Program-made: the position numbers and the translations under genes | Shown here: positions 17,681 through 26,306 of the stretch, in pieces | How positions within the stretch are numbered: the stretch's first letter is position 1 | Layout of the letters: each line of letters begins with the position of its first letter | The notes under the pieces: generated by a model | The model's database searches: none | Seen by the model: only the letters and a program-made list of their open reading frames with translations | Told to the model about the DNA's origin: nothing | Source: Candidatus Bathyarchaeota archaeon | GTDB taxonomy: Archaea; Thermoproteota; Bathyarchaeia; Bathyarchaeales; Bathycorpusculaceae | NCBI GenBank assembly: GCA_013388905.1 | Contig: JACAEI010000005.1 | Span: 1-48,796 of the forward strand | DNA length: 48,796 nt | Reading direction: 5' to 3'

Positions 17681-18649
17681 TCATCCTTTTTCATAAAGCC
17701 AGCATCTAACATATCGCCCTTTTTCAACGTTCCACCATGATGGTTCTTTCTTTATGCAAATATCCATAGCGTATTTACACCTTGGATGAAACCTGCATCC
17801 AGTAGGCGGGTTCAATAAATCTGGAGGAATCCCAGGAATTGACACCATGCGTGTTCGTTCTCCTTTTATGCTGGGGAAGGCGCTTATCAACCCTTGAGTG
17901 TATGGGTGCAAGGGCTTTTTGAAAGTGTCCATGACATTTCCGTATTCTGCAAGCATTCCAGCATACATTATACCCATTTTCTCACAAGTCTCTGCGACAA
18001 TGGACAAGTCGTGGCTAATGAGAATCATGCCAAGGTTTAATTTCTCTTTTATTTCTCTCAATAGCTTTAACACCTGCGATGCAACAATGACATCGAGGGC
18101 AGTACATGGTTCATCTGATATTAGAAGCGCAGGATTACACGCTAAAGACATGGCTATCAGTGCTCTCTGCCTCATTCCTCCACTGAACTCATGGGGGTAA
18201 TTGTCTGCTCTTCCAGGATCCAACCCTACCAACTCAAACAGTTTGGCTACTCTTTCATTGATTTCTTCTTTCTTCATGCGAGGTTCATGAATTTTTATAG
18301 CTTCCGAGACTTGATCGCCAACTTTAAAGACAGGATTAAGAGCATTCATAGCTCCTTGAAAGACTATTGAAATCCCTTTCCAACGAATTTCTTGCCTGAA
18401 CTCTTTGTCTTTTATTTTGACAATGTCCTTGCCTTCAAAAAGGATTTTTCCACGAACAATTTTGCCATTTGATGGAAGAAGCTTGAGTATGGATAGTGCG
18501 ACTGTGGTCTTGCCACAGCCTGATTCTCCCACTAATCCTAACGCTTCTCCTTTCCCCACATTAAAAGTGACGTTTTCTGCAGCCCTTACCGGGCCTCTTA
18601 ATGTGGTATAAAACGTTGTTAGATTTTCAACTTGAAGAACCGCTGACAT
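17681..18649 (-). CDS. dppD: Oligopeptide-type ABC transporter ATPase DppD/OppD
   Basis: A 322-residue ATPase, partner of DppF. It has Walker A (GESGCGKTT), signature (FSGGMRQRALIAMSLA), Walker B (LLISDEP) and the switch His (ISHDLSIVAE), then the oligo-HPY segment (PPTGCRFHPRCKYAMDIC) with the four-Cys pattern ending RCWLYEKG. GAGGA lies just upstream of the ATG, and AAACTTAAAT at 18721-18730 (minus strand) is a good TATA box for a dppD-dppF transcript. Length and motifs are standard for the family. The substrate is set by the receptor, not by this subunit. Confidence 0.96.
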   Translation of the reverse strand: MSAVLQVENLTTFYTTLRGPVRAAENVTFNVGKGEALGLVGESGCGKTTVALSILKLLPSNGKIVRGKILFEGKDIVKIKDKEFRQEIRWKGISIVFQGAMNALNPVFKVGDQVSEAIKIHEPRMKKEEINERVAKLFELVGLDPGRADNYPHEFSGGMRQRALIAMSLACNPALLISDEPCTALDVIVASQVLKLLREIKEKLNLGMILISHDLSIVAETCEKMGIMYAGMLAEYGNVMDTFKKPLHPYTQGLISAFPSIKGERTRMVSIPGIPPDLLNPPTGCRFHPRCKYAMDICIKKEPSWWNVEKGRYVRCWLYEKG

Positions 18650-18720
18650 GTCTAGTCCTCTTCAGTTTTTCCTTCTCCAAACTCTCCTTTTTATTTGACA
18701 TAATGGAGCGCAGAGTGTAG

Positions 18721-18758
18721 ATTTAAGTTTTTAGTATTAAACTGGGCAATATTTAAAT
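18721..18758. promoter_or_regulatory. Back-to-back TATA boxes for dppD and the 131-residue gene
   Basis: AAACTTAAAT on the minus strand (18721-18730) serves dppD. ATATTTAAAT on the plus strand (18749-18758) lies about 32-41 bases before the ATG at 18790, so that message would have a leader of only a few bases. Confidence 0.5.
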
Positions 18759-18789
18759 CTATTATTTCATTCTTTTTCAGTGTGTAATT

Positions 18790-19185
18790 ATGAAGATTCG
18801 AAGAATCTGGACGGATAAAAACGTTCGCTTAGACTCACTAGTCGAGTCTGTGGAGCATTTTCTTAAAATGAAAGGTTTTACAGTCTCTAAAAGAAAACAA
18901 ATCCGGTTTGGCGAGCAGTTTCTTATTGTCGCAATAGGAAAGCACGAAGACGGTTCTCACGTGATAATTGAAGGGAAAATTCTCAAAAAGAAAAATGAGG
19001 TTATTATCGAGCTTTCCGCTGGTGAAGGACCAATTTCTAAGGTGGACGCTCTAGCAAATCTGTTTGGCGCCGGTTATGTCACGTTGCGGAATGTAAAATC
19101 TGAAGAAGTTTTAATTAGATTGGAACCTGAATTCTATGTATATATCGACCAGGCAATGATAAATTTGACGAAGCCATCTCCATGA
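18790..19185 (+). CDS. Conserved small archaeal protein, unknown function
   Basis: A 131-residue soluble protein with no signal peptide or membrane helix. It opens MKIRRIWTDKNVRLDSLVES, has a predicted helix then a beta-rich middle (QFLIVAIGKHEDGSHVIIEG), and contains the loop NLFGAGYVTLRN. The layout (helix, then several strands, a glycine-rich turn) suggests a compact alpha/beta fold. The TATA spacing indicates a nearly leaderless transcript, common for archaeal housekeeping genes. I do not recognise a named family. Confidence 0.7.
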   Translation: MKIRRIWTDKNVRLDSLVESVEHFLKMKGFTVSKRKQIRFGEQFLIVAIGKHEDGSHVIIEGKILKKKNEVIIELSAGEGPISKVDALANLFGAGYVTLRNVKSEEVLIRLEPEFYVYIDQAMINLTKPSP

Positions 19186-19263
19186 AATTTTAAGAATTGC
19201 ACCTTGATATTTCAGCATAAATATTCCAAGAAGGAGGCACTAATTTGATTTTGTTTCGTTTTC

Positions 19264-19812
19264 TTATGCTGAGTAGATTAGTTCCTTTGAAAACGCTCCT
19301 AAGAAGGCGCAGACGATAGTGAAGAAGAAAACAATCGGAAATAATGCTCTAAAGGTATTTAGAAGACCCCAGTAAAGAGTCCATGACCAGCCAGTTACAA
19401 TGTCATGAAACACTTGCCCCCAGCCACCAACATTCCAAATGAAGTTTCCAATATAAACGCTCGAGATAACTGAAGAAATTATTAGGGCGCTGATGCTGCC
19501 GTAAAATACCTTGTCCACTTCAACGATGAGAATTCCACTTATGAAACTTGCGACGCTTATAATTAGAATATCAAGGAGTTTTAATGTTGCTCCTTGCCAG
19601 TTGTAGAATGGAGGAGGTATGCCTCCTTGCTCTATGAAGCGTAAGAATAGGGGATCTGAATAGCAAAACGCCAAGTATTCATTAATGACAAGTGCTGCAA
19701 TCATGGTGCTCCAAATAGCGACGATAAGAAGGTTTATCCTATTCCTTTTGATTTTTTTGGGAATGTTTCTAATCTTCTCTGCCAATTTCAAATCCAATAA
19801 TTTTCCACCCAA
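19264..19812 (-). CDS. Polytopic membrane protein, unknown function
   Basis: About 182 residues with a basic N-terminus (AEKIRNIPKKIKRNR) and four to five hydrophobic helices (INLLIVAIWSTMIAALVI, LLDILIISVASFISGILIV, ISALIISSVISSVYIGNFIW, ALFPIVFFFTIVCAFLGAF). An extracytoplasmic loop is rich in aromatic residues and proline (QGGIPPPFYNW). The reading shown starts with TTG at 19812, but GGGTGG inside it points to an internal TTG (residue 6) as an equally good start. No transport or enzyme motif is visible, and I do not recognise the family. Confidence 0.65.
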   Translation of the reverse strand: MGGKLLDLKLAEKIRNIPKKIKRNRINLLIVAIWSTMIAALVINEYLAFCYSDPLFLRFIEQGGIPPPFYNWQGATLKLLDILIISVASFISGILIVEVDKVFYGSISALIISSVISSVYIGNFIWNVGGWGQVFHDIVTGWSWTLYWGLLNTFRALFPIVFFFTIVCAFLGAFSKELIYSA

Positions 19813-19898
19813 TTAGCAAAGGATTATTGCATTGTTAATATAATTAAGGCTTTGTTTAGAGTAATATGCAGAAGTGTGGAGCATTTTTCAGATTTGCG

Positions 19899-20723
19899 TT
19901 ACTTTTTCGTTCCTTTTTGTGTCAATGAGACAGCAAAGATGGATAAAATAGCCAAGAGTGATGTAATTACGCCCGGAGAAGATTCGGGAATCACCAGGGG
20001 ATATCTATCAATATTGTTTGTGTCGATAATGTATGGTGTGTCCCATATTCCTGAGGCATCTATCTCTTCAGCGTTTGGGTATTTTTCTTTGTAATCGCTC
20101 CAGTAGTTTCCGCCAGAAGGAAAGTCATCATCCCAAGCATTATTGAAGGAATCAAATATATGTGTCTGGTTTGCATTGTCAATGAAGCCGTTGTGGAAGA
20201 TTCTATTGTTTCCAGATTCAGACAGTGCGATTCCGTATCTCTTGTTTGATGAAATAGTATTGCCATAAATGGTGCTTCTGTCTGTATATACGGCATATAT
20301 CCCATCCCAAACATTGTTTGTTATCGTGTTGTTAAAAATTGTGATGTTGCTCGAAGTGAAAAGGTAGAATCCGTAAGAAAAGTTTTCAACTTTCGTGTTT
20401 TGTATGGTCACATTTATTCTGAGAGTCAAGTTTATTCCATTTCCATTTCCTGTGCCTCGAATAGTGTATCCTTTACCGTCAAGTGTAATGTTGTCTCTTT
20501 CAATTATTATAGAATAATTGATGTTGCCTGTTAAAACATAAGTTGTGTTGTTGATATTTGAGATAGGCGCTGTTGAAGGTTCAATTGTCCCATCAGCTCT
20601 AATATAGATTGTTCCCTCTACATAACTTACGTGAATGTTAAGAACTGTTTTAATCAAAGCACATAGAACTAATGCTAAAATAATAGCTTGAATCGTTTTT
20701 GGCTTAAACTTCTTCAATTGCAT
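19899..20723 (-). CDS. NosD-type parallel beta-helix surface protein
   Basis: A 274-residue exported protein. After a signal segment (MQLKKFKPKTIQAIILALVL) come NosD-like right-handed beta-helix repeats: SNITIFNNTITNNVWDGIYA, RSTIYGNTISSNKRYGIALS, NNRIFHNGFIDN, then the typical end of this family, NAWDDDFPSGGNYWSDY. The C-terminus has a short hydrophobic helix and basic tail (VITSLLAILSIFAVSLTQKG), probably a membrane anchor. Many such proteins sit on archaeal cell surfaces; binding to polysaccharide is likely but the ligand is unknown. There is no sign of a copper site or nos operon here. Confidence 0.88.
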   Translation of the reverse strand: MQLKKFKPKTIQAIILALVLCALIKTVLNIHVSYVEGTIYIRADGTIEPSTAPISNINNTTYVLTGNINYSIIIERDNITLDGKGYTIRGTGNGNGINLTLRINVTIQNTKVENFSYGFYLFTSSNITIFNNTITNNVWDGIYAVYTDRSTIYGNTISSNKRYGIALSESGNNRIFHNGFIDNANQTHIFDSFNNAWDDDFPSGGNYWSDYKEKYPNAEEIDASGIWDTPYIIDTNNIDRYPLVIPESSPGVITSLLAILSIFAVSLTQKGTKK

Positions 20724-20805
20724 CGCTCACTAACAATATTTATATTTTCTTATTATTTTCAATTTCGATTGGTAGAAAATTACGCATAGAAGTTAATTCC
20801 AAAAG

Positions 20806-20815
20806 GCTTAAAAAG
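20806..20815 (+). promoter_or_regulatory. TATA box of the InlB-repeat protein gene
   Basis: GCTTAAAAAG lies about 45 bases before the ATG at 20858. A GGAGG four bases before that ATG is the ribosome site. Confidence 0.45.
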
Positions 20816-20857
20816 TTTCAAATCATATTTAGTAATGCCGAGGGAGAAGGAGGATTA

Positions 20858-23800
20858 ATGCGGCTATTCACTATATTAGTAGGTTTAGTTCTTACACTGA
20901 TGATTTTGCCATTCTTGTTGACACCAAGCAATGCGGGATACACAGTCCCCATAGTTTGGTCAAACAAGAAACAATATGACCCGTCGGAAATGGCTTATCT
21001 TTTTGGATACGGCTTTAACCCGTCATCGCCAGTTACGGTGACTATCATTAGACCTGACTTAGTTGAAGATATTGTTCAAACTTCAACGGATCAGTTTGGT
21101 TATTTCACTTGTCAATATCTTTTGGACGGTATTCATGGTACTTTTCACGTAACTGCAACAGACGGCGTGAATGTTGCCACAACAACTTTTGATAACTGCC
21201 TTTATCTCCGTGCCTCTTGGTCGAACTCAGACTGCCTATACATCTACTCAGAAGCAGGTGGTTTGTCAAAATCCAAACAATATTACATAAAATATTTTGA
21301 CCCAGCAGGCATTGAACGGCGACAAAGCCCAACTTATACAGGAGTACTTTCCTTCACAGACCAATTAACTATTCTTCCCACTTTTCCAAATATTCTTGGA
21401 TATTGGACAGTTAAACTTTACGAGAATAATGCCCTCAAAAGAACAAAGCAAGTCTGCATCGACAGAATGGTGTGGACAACAGATTCAACCTACACAAACC
21501 TAAAAACATCATTCGTCCAAGGCGAAACTGTATACTTTAAAACAATAGGGTTGAACACTGCCAAGTATTATCGTTTTAAGCTTCAGTGGCCTAATGGAAC
21601 TAGATTTTTCATAGGAAGCTGGACTACAGGCGTAACCCAGATGACAGGGAGCTACGTGTTGCCATCAAACGCTCCTATTGGCTCATGGAAGGTTCATGTA
21701 AGACAAGCAGATAGCTCGTCCGGTACCAATGAAATCCATTATGTTGATTGCAATTTCCAAGTTACAACAGCACCTACACCTTTGCAATATTACTTAACGG
21801 TTCGAACTGATCCGACAGGAATAGGGACAATTCCTGGACAAGGATGGTATAATTCAAGCACAGTTGTCAATTTAACGGCAACTGAATTCTTTCCAGGGGT
21901 ATCAGGCACTCGATATAGGTTTGACTATTGGGATCTTGATGGAACACCAAATCCAGTAGGCGTGAGAGACATCTCCATTTTAATGAACGCTAATCACACG
22001 GCTACAGCGCACTATGTAATCCAATACTTCCTTAACTTGACAACTAGTCCGTCTGGGATTACGACACCAGCAGGCATTGATTGGTATGACGCTGGAACAA
22101 ATGCGCCAATTTTTGCTCCAGAATTCATAAGCATCACACCTGACGTTTCTCGCTATCGATTTGATGGTTGGACAACTGGAGACATGTCAGAAATCGCCGA
22201 TCCCTCGGCAACTAACACAACAGTTTTAATGGATAAGACAAAAACTGTGACAGCCAACTATGTTGTCCAGTACATGGTCAAGTTTGACCACACCGGCTTG
22301 GACTCCTCTGCTCTTGGCACAATTGTAACAGTCGACAGTTCACCTAAAACTTATGGCGATCTTCCCTATAGTTTTTGGGTGGACAGCGGCACAGTTGTCA
22401 CATATTCTTATGCTGCTATAGTGCCAAGTAGCACTTCCGGCAAAAGGTTCAGCCTAATAGATGTAAATGGACCTACGTCGCCAATTACGGTAACAAACGC
22501 CATCACAGTAACAGGAAACTACAAGATACAGTATTTAGTATCTTTCACTCAGATTGGATCAGCTGTAGCTCCAACGGTAACTTATATGGCAGACGTTGAC
22601 CCTACTGAAAGTGTTCCATTCAGTGTGTGGGTTAAAGCCGGTTCTCAAATCTCATATACCTATCAGGATATTGTTTCAGGTTCACCTGGGGTAAGATATG
22701 TCTTGACAAGTGTTACTCCAGCTTCGCCACAAACAGTGAATGATCCTTTAACGATATCAGGAAACTACAAAACACAATATTACTTGACCGTAAACTCGCC
22801 ATATGGAGTGCCTTCGGGCGCTGGCTGGTACGATGCAGGCGCAACAGCTTATGCTGAGGTAAGCACGGGTACAGTTGACCATGGAAACGGTACACGCAGA
22901 ATATTCGTTAACTGGAACGGAGATGCTTCTGGAACAAATTATGCACAAAGCGATCCGATAACAATGAATGGACCGAAAACTGCAAACGCAAACTGGAAGA
23001 CGCAATATCTGCTCACGGTTCGCACCAACGGACTTGGCACAAAAATTACTAACGTTTACAATGGCACAACAGTTTTGGGAACAGCTACTGACGCCACGCC
23101 ATTTACTGGCTGGTTTGATCAAGGCGCTATGATTCAACTGAACATAGATAGTCCAATCAGTGGAAACCCAACAAGTTATATTTTCTCACAATGGACAGGT
23201 GATGCTTCCGGCACAAATAGACCAGTATCTGTGACCATGAATGCGCCGAAGGACATAACAGCCAACTACACCAGCATTACCCAATATGAAGTTATCTTCA
23301 CTCAAACAGGTCTTGATTCCTCAGCAACTGGCACGGTCGTAATCGTTAACGGTATTCCTAAAACATATGGCAACTTACCCTATAGTCTCTGGGTAGATGA
23401 AGGCACCGTAATCACATATTCATATAGCAATGTTTCCAGCATAACCTTTAATAAGAGATTCATTTTAACAGGGGTAAGCGGTCCCGCATCACCAATAACA
23501 GTAACAGGTTCGATTACAGTAACAGGCAATTACAAGACACAGTATTATTTGACAATATCCTCTCCCTACGGCACACCAACACCCGCAAGCGGATGGTATG
23601 ATTCAGGCCCAACCCTGATCGTGTCAATCAGTTCACCAGTCGCAGGTCCAACCGGCACTCGCTACGTTTGCACAGGCTGGACTGGAACTGGAAGCGCTCC
23701 ACCTTCGGGAACAGGAACCTCAACCTCCTTCATTTTGACTGCACCTTCCAGCGTTACGTGGAATTGGAAGACCCAATACCTCTTGACAGTACTTACCGAT

Positions 23801-24160
23801 CCGTCTGGCTTGAGTCCTCAACCATCACGAAATCCAACTGGTGAAAGCGGTCCCACAAACGGCTGGTGGTATGACTCCTCAGTAGATGTGACTTTAACAG
23901 CTCAGACAATTGGTGGATATTCATTCACCAACTGGGATGTGGATGGAGCCTCAAAGGGTGGTGGTGTGAATCCCATCATAGTTTCGATGAATGCTCCTCA
24001 CACTGCTACAGCCCATTACCAGCAGCTTCCAGCAATGCCTGTAGGAGGCTACTCCATCTCCCTAGCCAAGAAAGCCTCATCAACACACACAGTGGCTTAC
24101 ACAGCACTGATTGCAATCTTTGGAATAGTCTTAATCTTGATAAAACGCAAAAGAAAATAG
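20858..24160 (+). CDS. Large membrane-anchored surface protein with nine InlB-like repeats
   Basis: An 1100-residue exported protein with a clear GGAGG ribosome site. Residues 1-27 are a signal peptide; residues about 28-305 are Ig-like surface domains (KKQYDPSEMAYLFGYGF, VTATDGVNVATTTFDN). From about residue 309 to 1055 there are nine repeats of about 70-95 residues, each opening with a QYxLTV-type strand, with WYDAG/WYNSS early, and ending in a MNxxxTxxAxY-type strand, the layout of divergent InlB B-repeats. A C-terminal helix (AYTALIAIFGIVLILI) and KRKRK tail anchor it. Such repeats act as stalks or adhesive modules in other microbes; its binding target is unknown. Length may vary between strains by repeat number. 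Confidence 0.85.
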   Translation: MRLFTILVGLVLTLMILPFLLTPSNAGYTVPIVWSNKKQYDPSEMAYLFGYGFNPSSPVTVTIIRPDLVEDIVQTSTDQFGYFTCQYLLDGIHGTFHVTATDGVNVATTTFDNCLYLRASWSNSDCLYIYSEAGGLSKSKQYYIKYFDPAGIERRQSPTYTGVLSFTDQLTILPTFPNILGYWTVKLYENNALKRTKQVCIDRMVWTTDSTYTNLKTSFVQGETVYFKTIGLNTAKYYRFKLQWPNGTRFFIGSWTTGVTQMTGSYVLPSNAPIGSWKVHVRQADSSSGTNEIHYVDCNFQVTTAPTPLQYYLTVRTDPTGIGTIPGQGWYNSSTVVNLTATEFFPGVSGTRYRFDYWDLDGTPNPVGVRDISILMNANHTATAHYVIQYFLNLTTSPSGITTPAGIDWYDAGTNAPIFAPEFISITPDVSRYRFDGWTTGDMSEIADPSATNTTVLMDKTKTVTANYVVQYMVKFDHTGLDSSALGTIVTVDSSPKTYGDLPYSFWVDSGTVVTYSYAAIVPSSTSGKRFSLIDVNGPTSPITVTNAITVTGNYKIQYLVSFTQIGSAVAPTVTYMADVDPTESVPFSVWVKAGSQISYTYQDIVSGSPGVRYVLTSVTPASPQTVNDPLTISGNYKTQYYLTVNSPYGVPSGAGWYDAGATAYAEVSTGTVDHGNGTRRIFVNWNGDASGTNYAQSDPITMNGPKTANANWKTQYLLTVRTNGLGTKITNVYNGTTVLGTATDATPFTGWFDQGAMIQLNIDSPISGNPTSYIFSQWTGDASGTNRPVSVTMNAPKDITANYTSITQYEVIFTQTGLDSSATGTVVIVNGIPKTYGNLPYSLWVDEGTVITYSYSNVSSITFNKRFILTGVSGPASPITVTGSITVTGNYKTQYYLTISSPYGTPTPASGWYDSGPTLIVSISSPVAGPTGTRYVCTGWTGTGSAPPSGTGTSTSFILTAPSSVTWNWKTQYLLTVLTDPSGLSPQPSRNPTGESGPTNGWWYDSSVDVTLTAQTIGGYSFTNWDVDGASKGGGVNPIIVSMNAPHTATAHYQQLPAMPVGGYSISLAKKASSTHTVAYTALIAIFGIVLILIKRKRK
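21782..24030 (+). repeat. Nine tandem coding repeats (InlB-like modules)
   Basis: Imperfect repeats inside the surface-protein gene, marked by strand openings LQYYLTV, IQYFLNL, VQYMVKF, IQYLVSF, TQYYLTV, TQYLLTV, TQYEVIF, TQYYLTI and TQYLLTV. Two versions alternate in part: a FTQTGLDSS type and a SSPYGTP type, suggesting duplication of multi-module blocks. Confidence 0.75.
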
Positions 24161-24217
24161 CAGCGGCACCAATTTTTCTATTGTCAAGCAGAAACCTAAG
24201 TGGAGATTATCTAAAGA

Positions 24218-25198
24218 ATGGCGAGGAAGACAGAAGAATTGGTAAATAAACAAATTCAAATTATGTCAAGGAAAAGACTTGCAATAATTTCCATAATAAT
24301 CGCCATTCTAATTATGTTAGGTTGGCGTATCGCCATCCTTTTTCCTCAGTCTGAGGTTCCATTTTCTATGAAAGCTACCATAATTGACCAGCTAGCAGGA
24401 GAATTTCCAAATTTTGCATTTATTCAGAATGTCACAGGGATTTTGGAGAATCGCGGTTTCAACGTTACATACTATAATGGTACGTTAGATGTTAGCTTTT
24501 TCAGGAACCTGGCAAAAAACAATTATGGCATAATAATTTTGCGGGTTCATTCAGCCTTAAGATACGACAACTCGTCAATAGACTTCTTCACAAATGAGGA
24601 ATTTGTGTATAGCAAGTATCCCCAAGAAGTAGACGCAGGGCTTCTGACTAATGGAACACTTTTTTACGGTCCTAAAAAATACTATTTCGCTATCTCTCCA
24701 GATTTCATCAGAAATCTTGAAGGTCGATTCCCAAAGAGCATAATAGTGGCAATGGGTTGCTCCAGCCTAAAACCTGGGCTGGAAGAAACGATGGCTAGAG
24801 CTTTTTTGGATAAAGACGCCATGGCTTATGTGGGCTGGGCAGATCTAGTGTTGCCAAAAGATACAGACAGTGAAACAAGCCAACTGCTGAAAATGTTTGT
24901 AAGCGAAAACAGTACATTGTGGAATGCTGTAAAGATGACAAGAAGGATTCAATATAGTGGTGTATTGTCTCCCTATAATATTACGTCAACTATTAACTTT
25001 GATAGTTGGCTGAGGCTTTATCCTTCTTCTGCAGCTAATCTAACAATATCTGAATTGATCTCAGAAGCAAAAACCTTTTCCACCATGGCAATGTCTATTG
25101 AAGTAGAAGCATTCCTATTTTTTTTGGCAACAAATACTGTTAAGGAAGCAGAACGTTTTCACATTGAAAAGGCTGCTCTAGTAGTTAATTCCTTATAA
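24218..25198 (+). CDS. Membrane-anchored protein with possible caspase-like (clan CD) fold
   Basis: A 326-residue protein with one N-terminal transmembrane helix (LAIISIIIAILIMLGWRIAIL) and a large outward domain. The domain alternates hydrophobic strands and helices. One strand leads to a His (NNYGIIILRVHSAL) and a later strand leads to a Cys (KSIIVAMGCSSLKPG), followed by a helix and AYVGWADLVLP. This strand-His, strand-Cys order is that of clan CD peptidases (caspases, gingipains, CHAT). The usual His-Gly is His-Ser here, so activity is uncertain. It is 57 bases behind the InlB-repeat gene, in the same direction, and could process surface proteins. The assignment is a hypothesis; the gene itself is well supported. 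Confidence 0.75.
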   Translation: MARKTEELVNKQIQIMSRKRLAIISIIIAILIMLGWRIAILFPQSEVPFSMKATIIDQLAGEFPNFAFIQNVTGILENRGFNVTYYNGTLDVSFFRNLAKNNYGIIILRVHSALRYDNSSIDFFTNEEFVYSKYPQEVDAGLLTNGTLFYGPKKYYFAISPDFIRNLEGRFPKSIIVAMGCSSLKPGLEETMARAFLDKDAMAYVGWADLVLPKDTDSETSQLLKMFVSENSTLWNAVKMTRRIQYSGVLSPYNITSTINFDSWLRLYPSSAANLTISELISEAKTFSTMAMSIEVEAFLFFLATNTVKEAERFHIEKAALVVNSL

Positions 25199-25500
25199 TG
25201 CCTTGAAACGATTTCATAAAGCTGACTTCGTAGAATGTCCCCAGACAAATTACTTCTTTGAAGCCTTCCCAATTGCTCCGCCAATTTCTTATCCTCTAAA
25301 ACTTCATTCAACCATTTTTCGAAGTCGCCACGGTTTAGGTGGAACTCTAAGGATTTTATGTTTACTTGATTTATTTTTTCCAAAAAATCCTTCAGAGATG
25401 ATGCGCTTAAACCTGTATAGTTTCCTATTGATGTAAAGAAGTAGAATGCTTTTTCGCGTGGAATTGTCCTCAGACTTTTTGGAGTTGTTTCTGAGGTCAT
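25159..25500 (-). CDS. DUF5752-like small protein, paired with an Lrp regulator
   Basis: A 113-residue soluble protein. The blocks PREKAFYFFTSIGNYTGLSA and SLEFHLNRGDFEKWL resemble the DUF5752 family of archaea, whose function is not known. Its ATG overlaps the stop of the Lrp-type regulator by four bases (ATGA), so the two are translationally coupled and probably act together. Its 3' end overlaps the convergent membrane-protein gene by 40 bases. The helical C-terminus (DILRSQLYEIVSRHYKEL) looks able to make a protein contact. Confidence 0.78.
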   Translation of the reverse strand: MTSETTPKSLRTIPREKAFYFFTSIGNYTGLSASSLKDFLEKINQVNIKSLEFHLNRGDFEKWLNEVLEDKKLAEQLGRLQRSNLSGDILRSQLYEIVSRHYKELTTRAAFSM

Positions 25501-26048
25501 ACTGTTTCTCTCCGTTCTATATTACGCGTTTCCTTTATAAATGTAATCTTCTTAGGATCACTGACAATTGAAAAGGCGTTTTCCTTAAACTTTTTTGTTA
25601 GTATAGAAGTTCGAATCCGTAGAACGCCTGGTAAAGGTGCAATCGAGTTAGCGATGAACGTATGTAAGCTCTCTTGATTTTCTGCGGTGATTTTTGCTAT
25701 TATTTGAAGTTCTTCTGAAAGAGACGTGTAAACTTCAAGGATTTCTGGTGCTTTGCACAGTTTTTCGGCAACTTTTTCGCTCTCTTTGGGTTCTGTGTAA
25801 ATTGTCATTATAGCTGTGATTTTTTTTGCTCCAGCCTTTTCTGCATCCACTATTGTGGTGTATTGCTTGATGATTCCGTACTGTTCCATGCGCTTTATCC
25901 GGTCGTAGACGGTTGAGTGGGCTATGCCCAGCTGCTCACCTATGTCTGTGTAAGTCTGCCTTGCGTCTTCTCGTAATGCTTCCAAAATTTTGTAGTCTGT
26001 AGCATCTAAAGCGATAGTGTTGTTTTTGAGTTTCAAAAGTTTTCCCAC
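25497..26048 (-). CDS. Lrp/AsnC-family transcription regulator
   Basis: A 183-residue regulator starting with GTG. Residues about 15-70 are the winged-helix DNA-binding domain (DATDYKILEALREDARQTYT, LGIAHSTVYDRIKRMEQYGI). Residues about 80-155 are the RAM/AsnC ligand-binding and oligomerisation domain (ITAIMTIYTEP, EVYTSLSEELQIIAKI). A 25-residue C-terminal extension follows. Members usually form octamers that wrap DNA and sense amino acids or other small molecules. It leads a two-gene unit with the DUF5752-like gene; the targets cannot be told. Confidence 0.93.
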   Translation of the reverse strand: MGKLLKLKNNTIALDATDYKILEALREDARQTYTDIGEQLGIAHSTVYDRIKRMEQYGIIKQYTTIVDAEKAGAKKITAIMTIYTEPKESEKVAEKLCKAPEILEVYTSLSEELQIIAKITAENQESLHTFIANSIAPLPGVLRIRTSILTKKFKENAFSIVSDPKKITFIKETRNIERRETV

Positions 26049-26238
26049 TGCAAATCTATTAGTAGCATCTTGTTTGGATTTATTGTTTTTTGTCGGAAAA
26101 GTGTAGAATTTCAGTTGTTTCTTAGTCAGAATTTTGTTATTGTTTTCCGTAAATTTGTCGATAATTAGGGTTTTTGGCTACAAAATTTCAATTTCAAGAA
26201 TTTTTACTCTATAATTTTGCGAATAATCTGATAAATAA

Positions 26239-26303
26239 GTTTAAATTTATGTCTGAGAAAATAGAGTATTGTTCTAGAAGATTCTACTAGTAGTTGTGGT
26301 GGA
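26239..26303 (+). promoter_or_regulatory. TATA box and ribosome site of the 163-residue gene
   Basis: GTTTAAATT (26239-26247) is a TATA box, and GGTGG (26299-26303) three bases before the ATG at 26307 is a ribosome site. The 258-base gap up to the Lrp gene also holds CGGAAAA and TTTTCCG inverted half-sites some 40 bases apart, of unknown meaning. Confidence 0.5.
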
Positions 26304-26306
26304 AAG

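Noticed and set aside
19231-19319. AAGGAGG followed by a TTG-started 24-codon frame rich in Arg on the plus strand
   Set aside because: The ribosome-like site is strong, but the frame is very short, ends in five Arg in a row, and lies antisense to the end of the membrane-protein gene; chance is more likely.
26088-26146. CGGAAAA and TTTTCCG inverted half-sites upstream of the Lrp-type gene
   Set aside because: The spacing of about 40 bases is too long and the surroundings too AT-rich to call an operator from one copy.
26261-26292. Palindrome-like CTAGAAGATTCTACTAG near the 163-residue gene
   Set aside because: Imperfect and unrepeated elsewhere; it lies in the leader but gives no convincing hairpin or operator.
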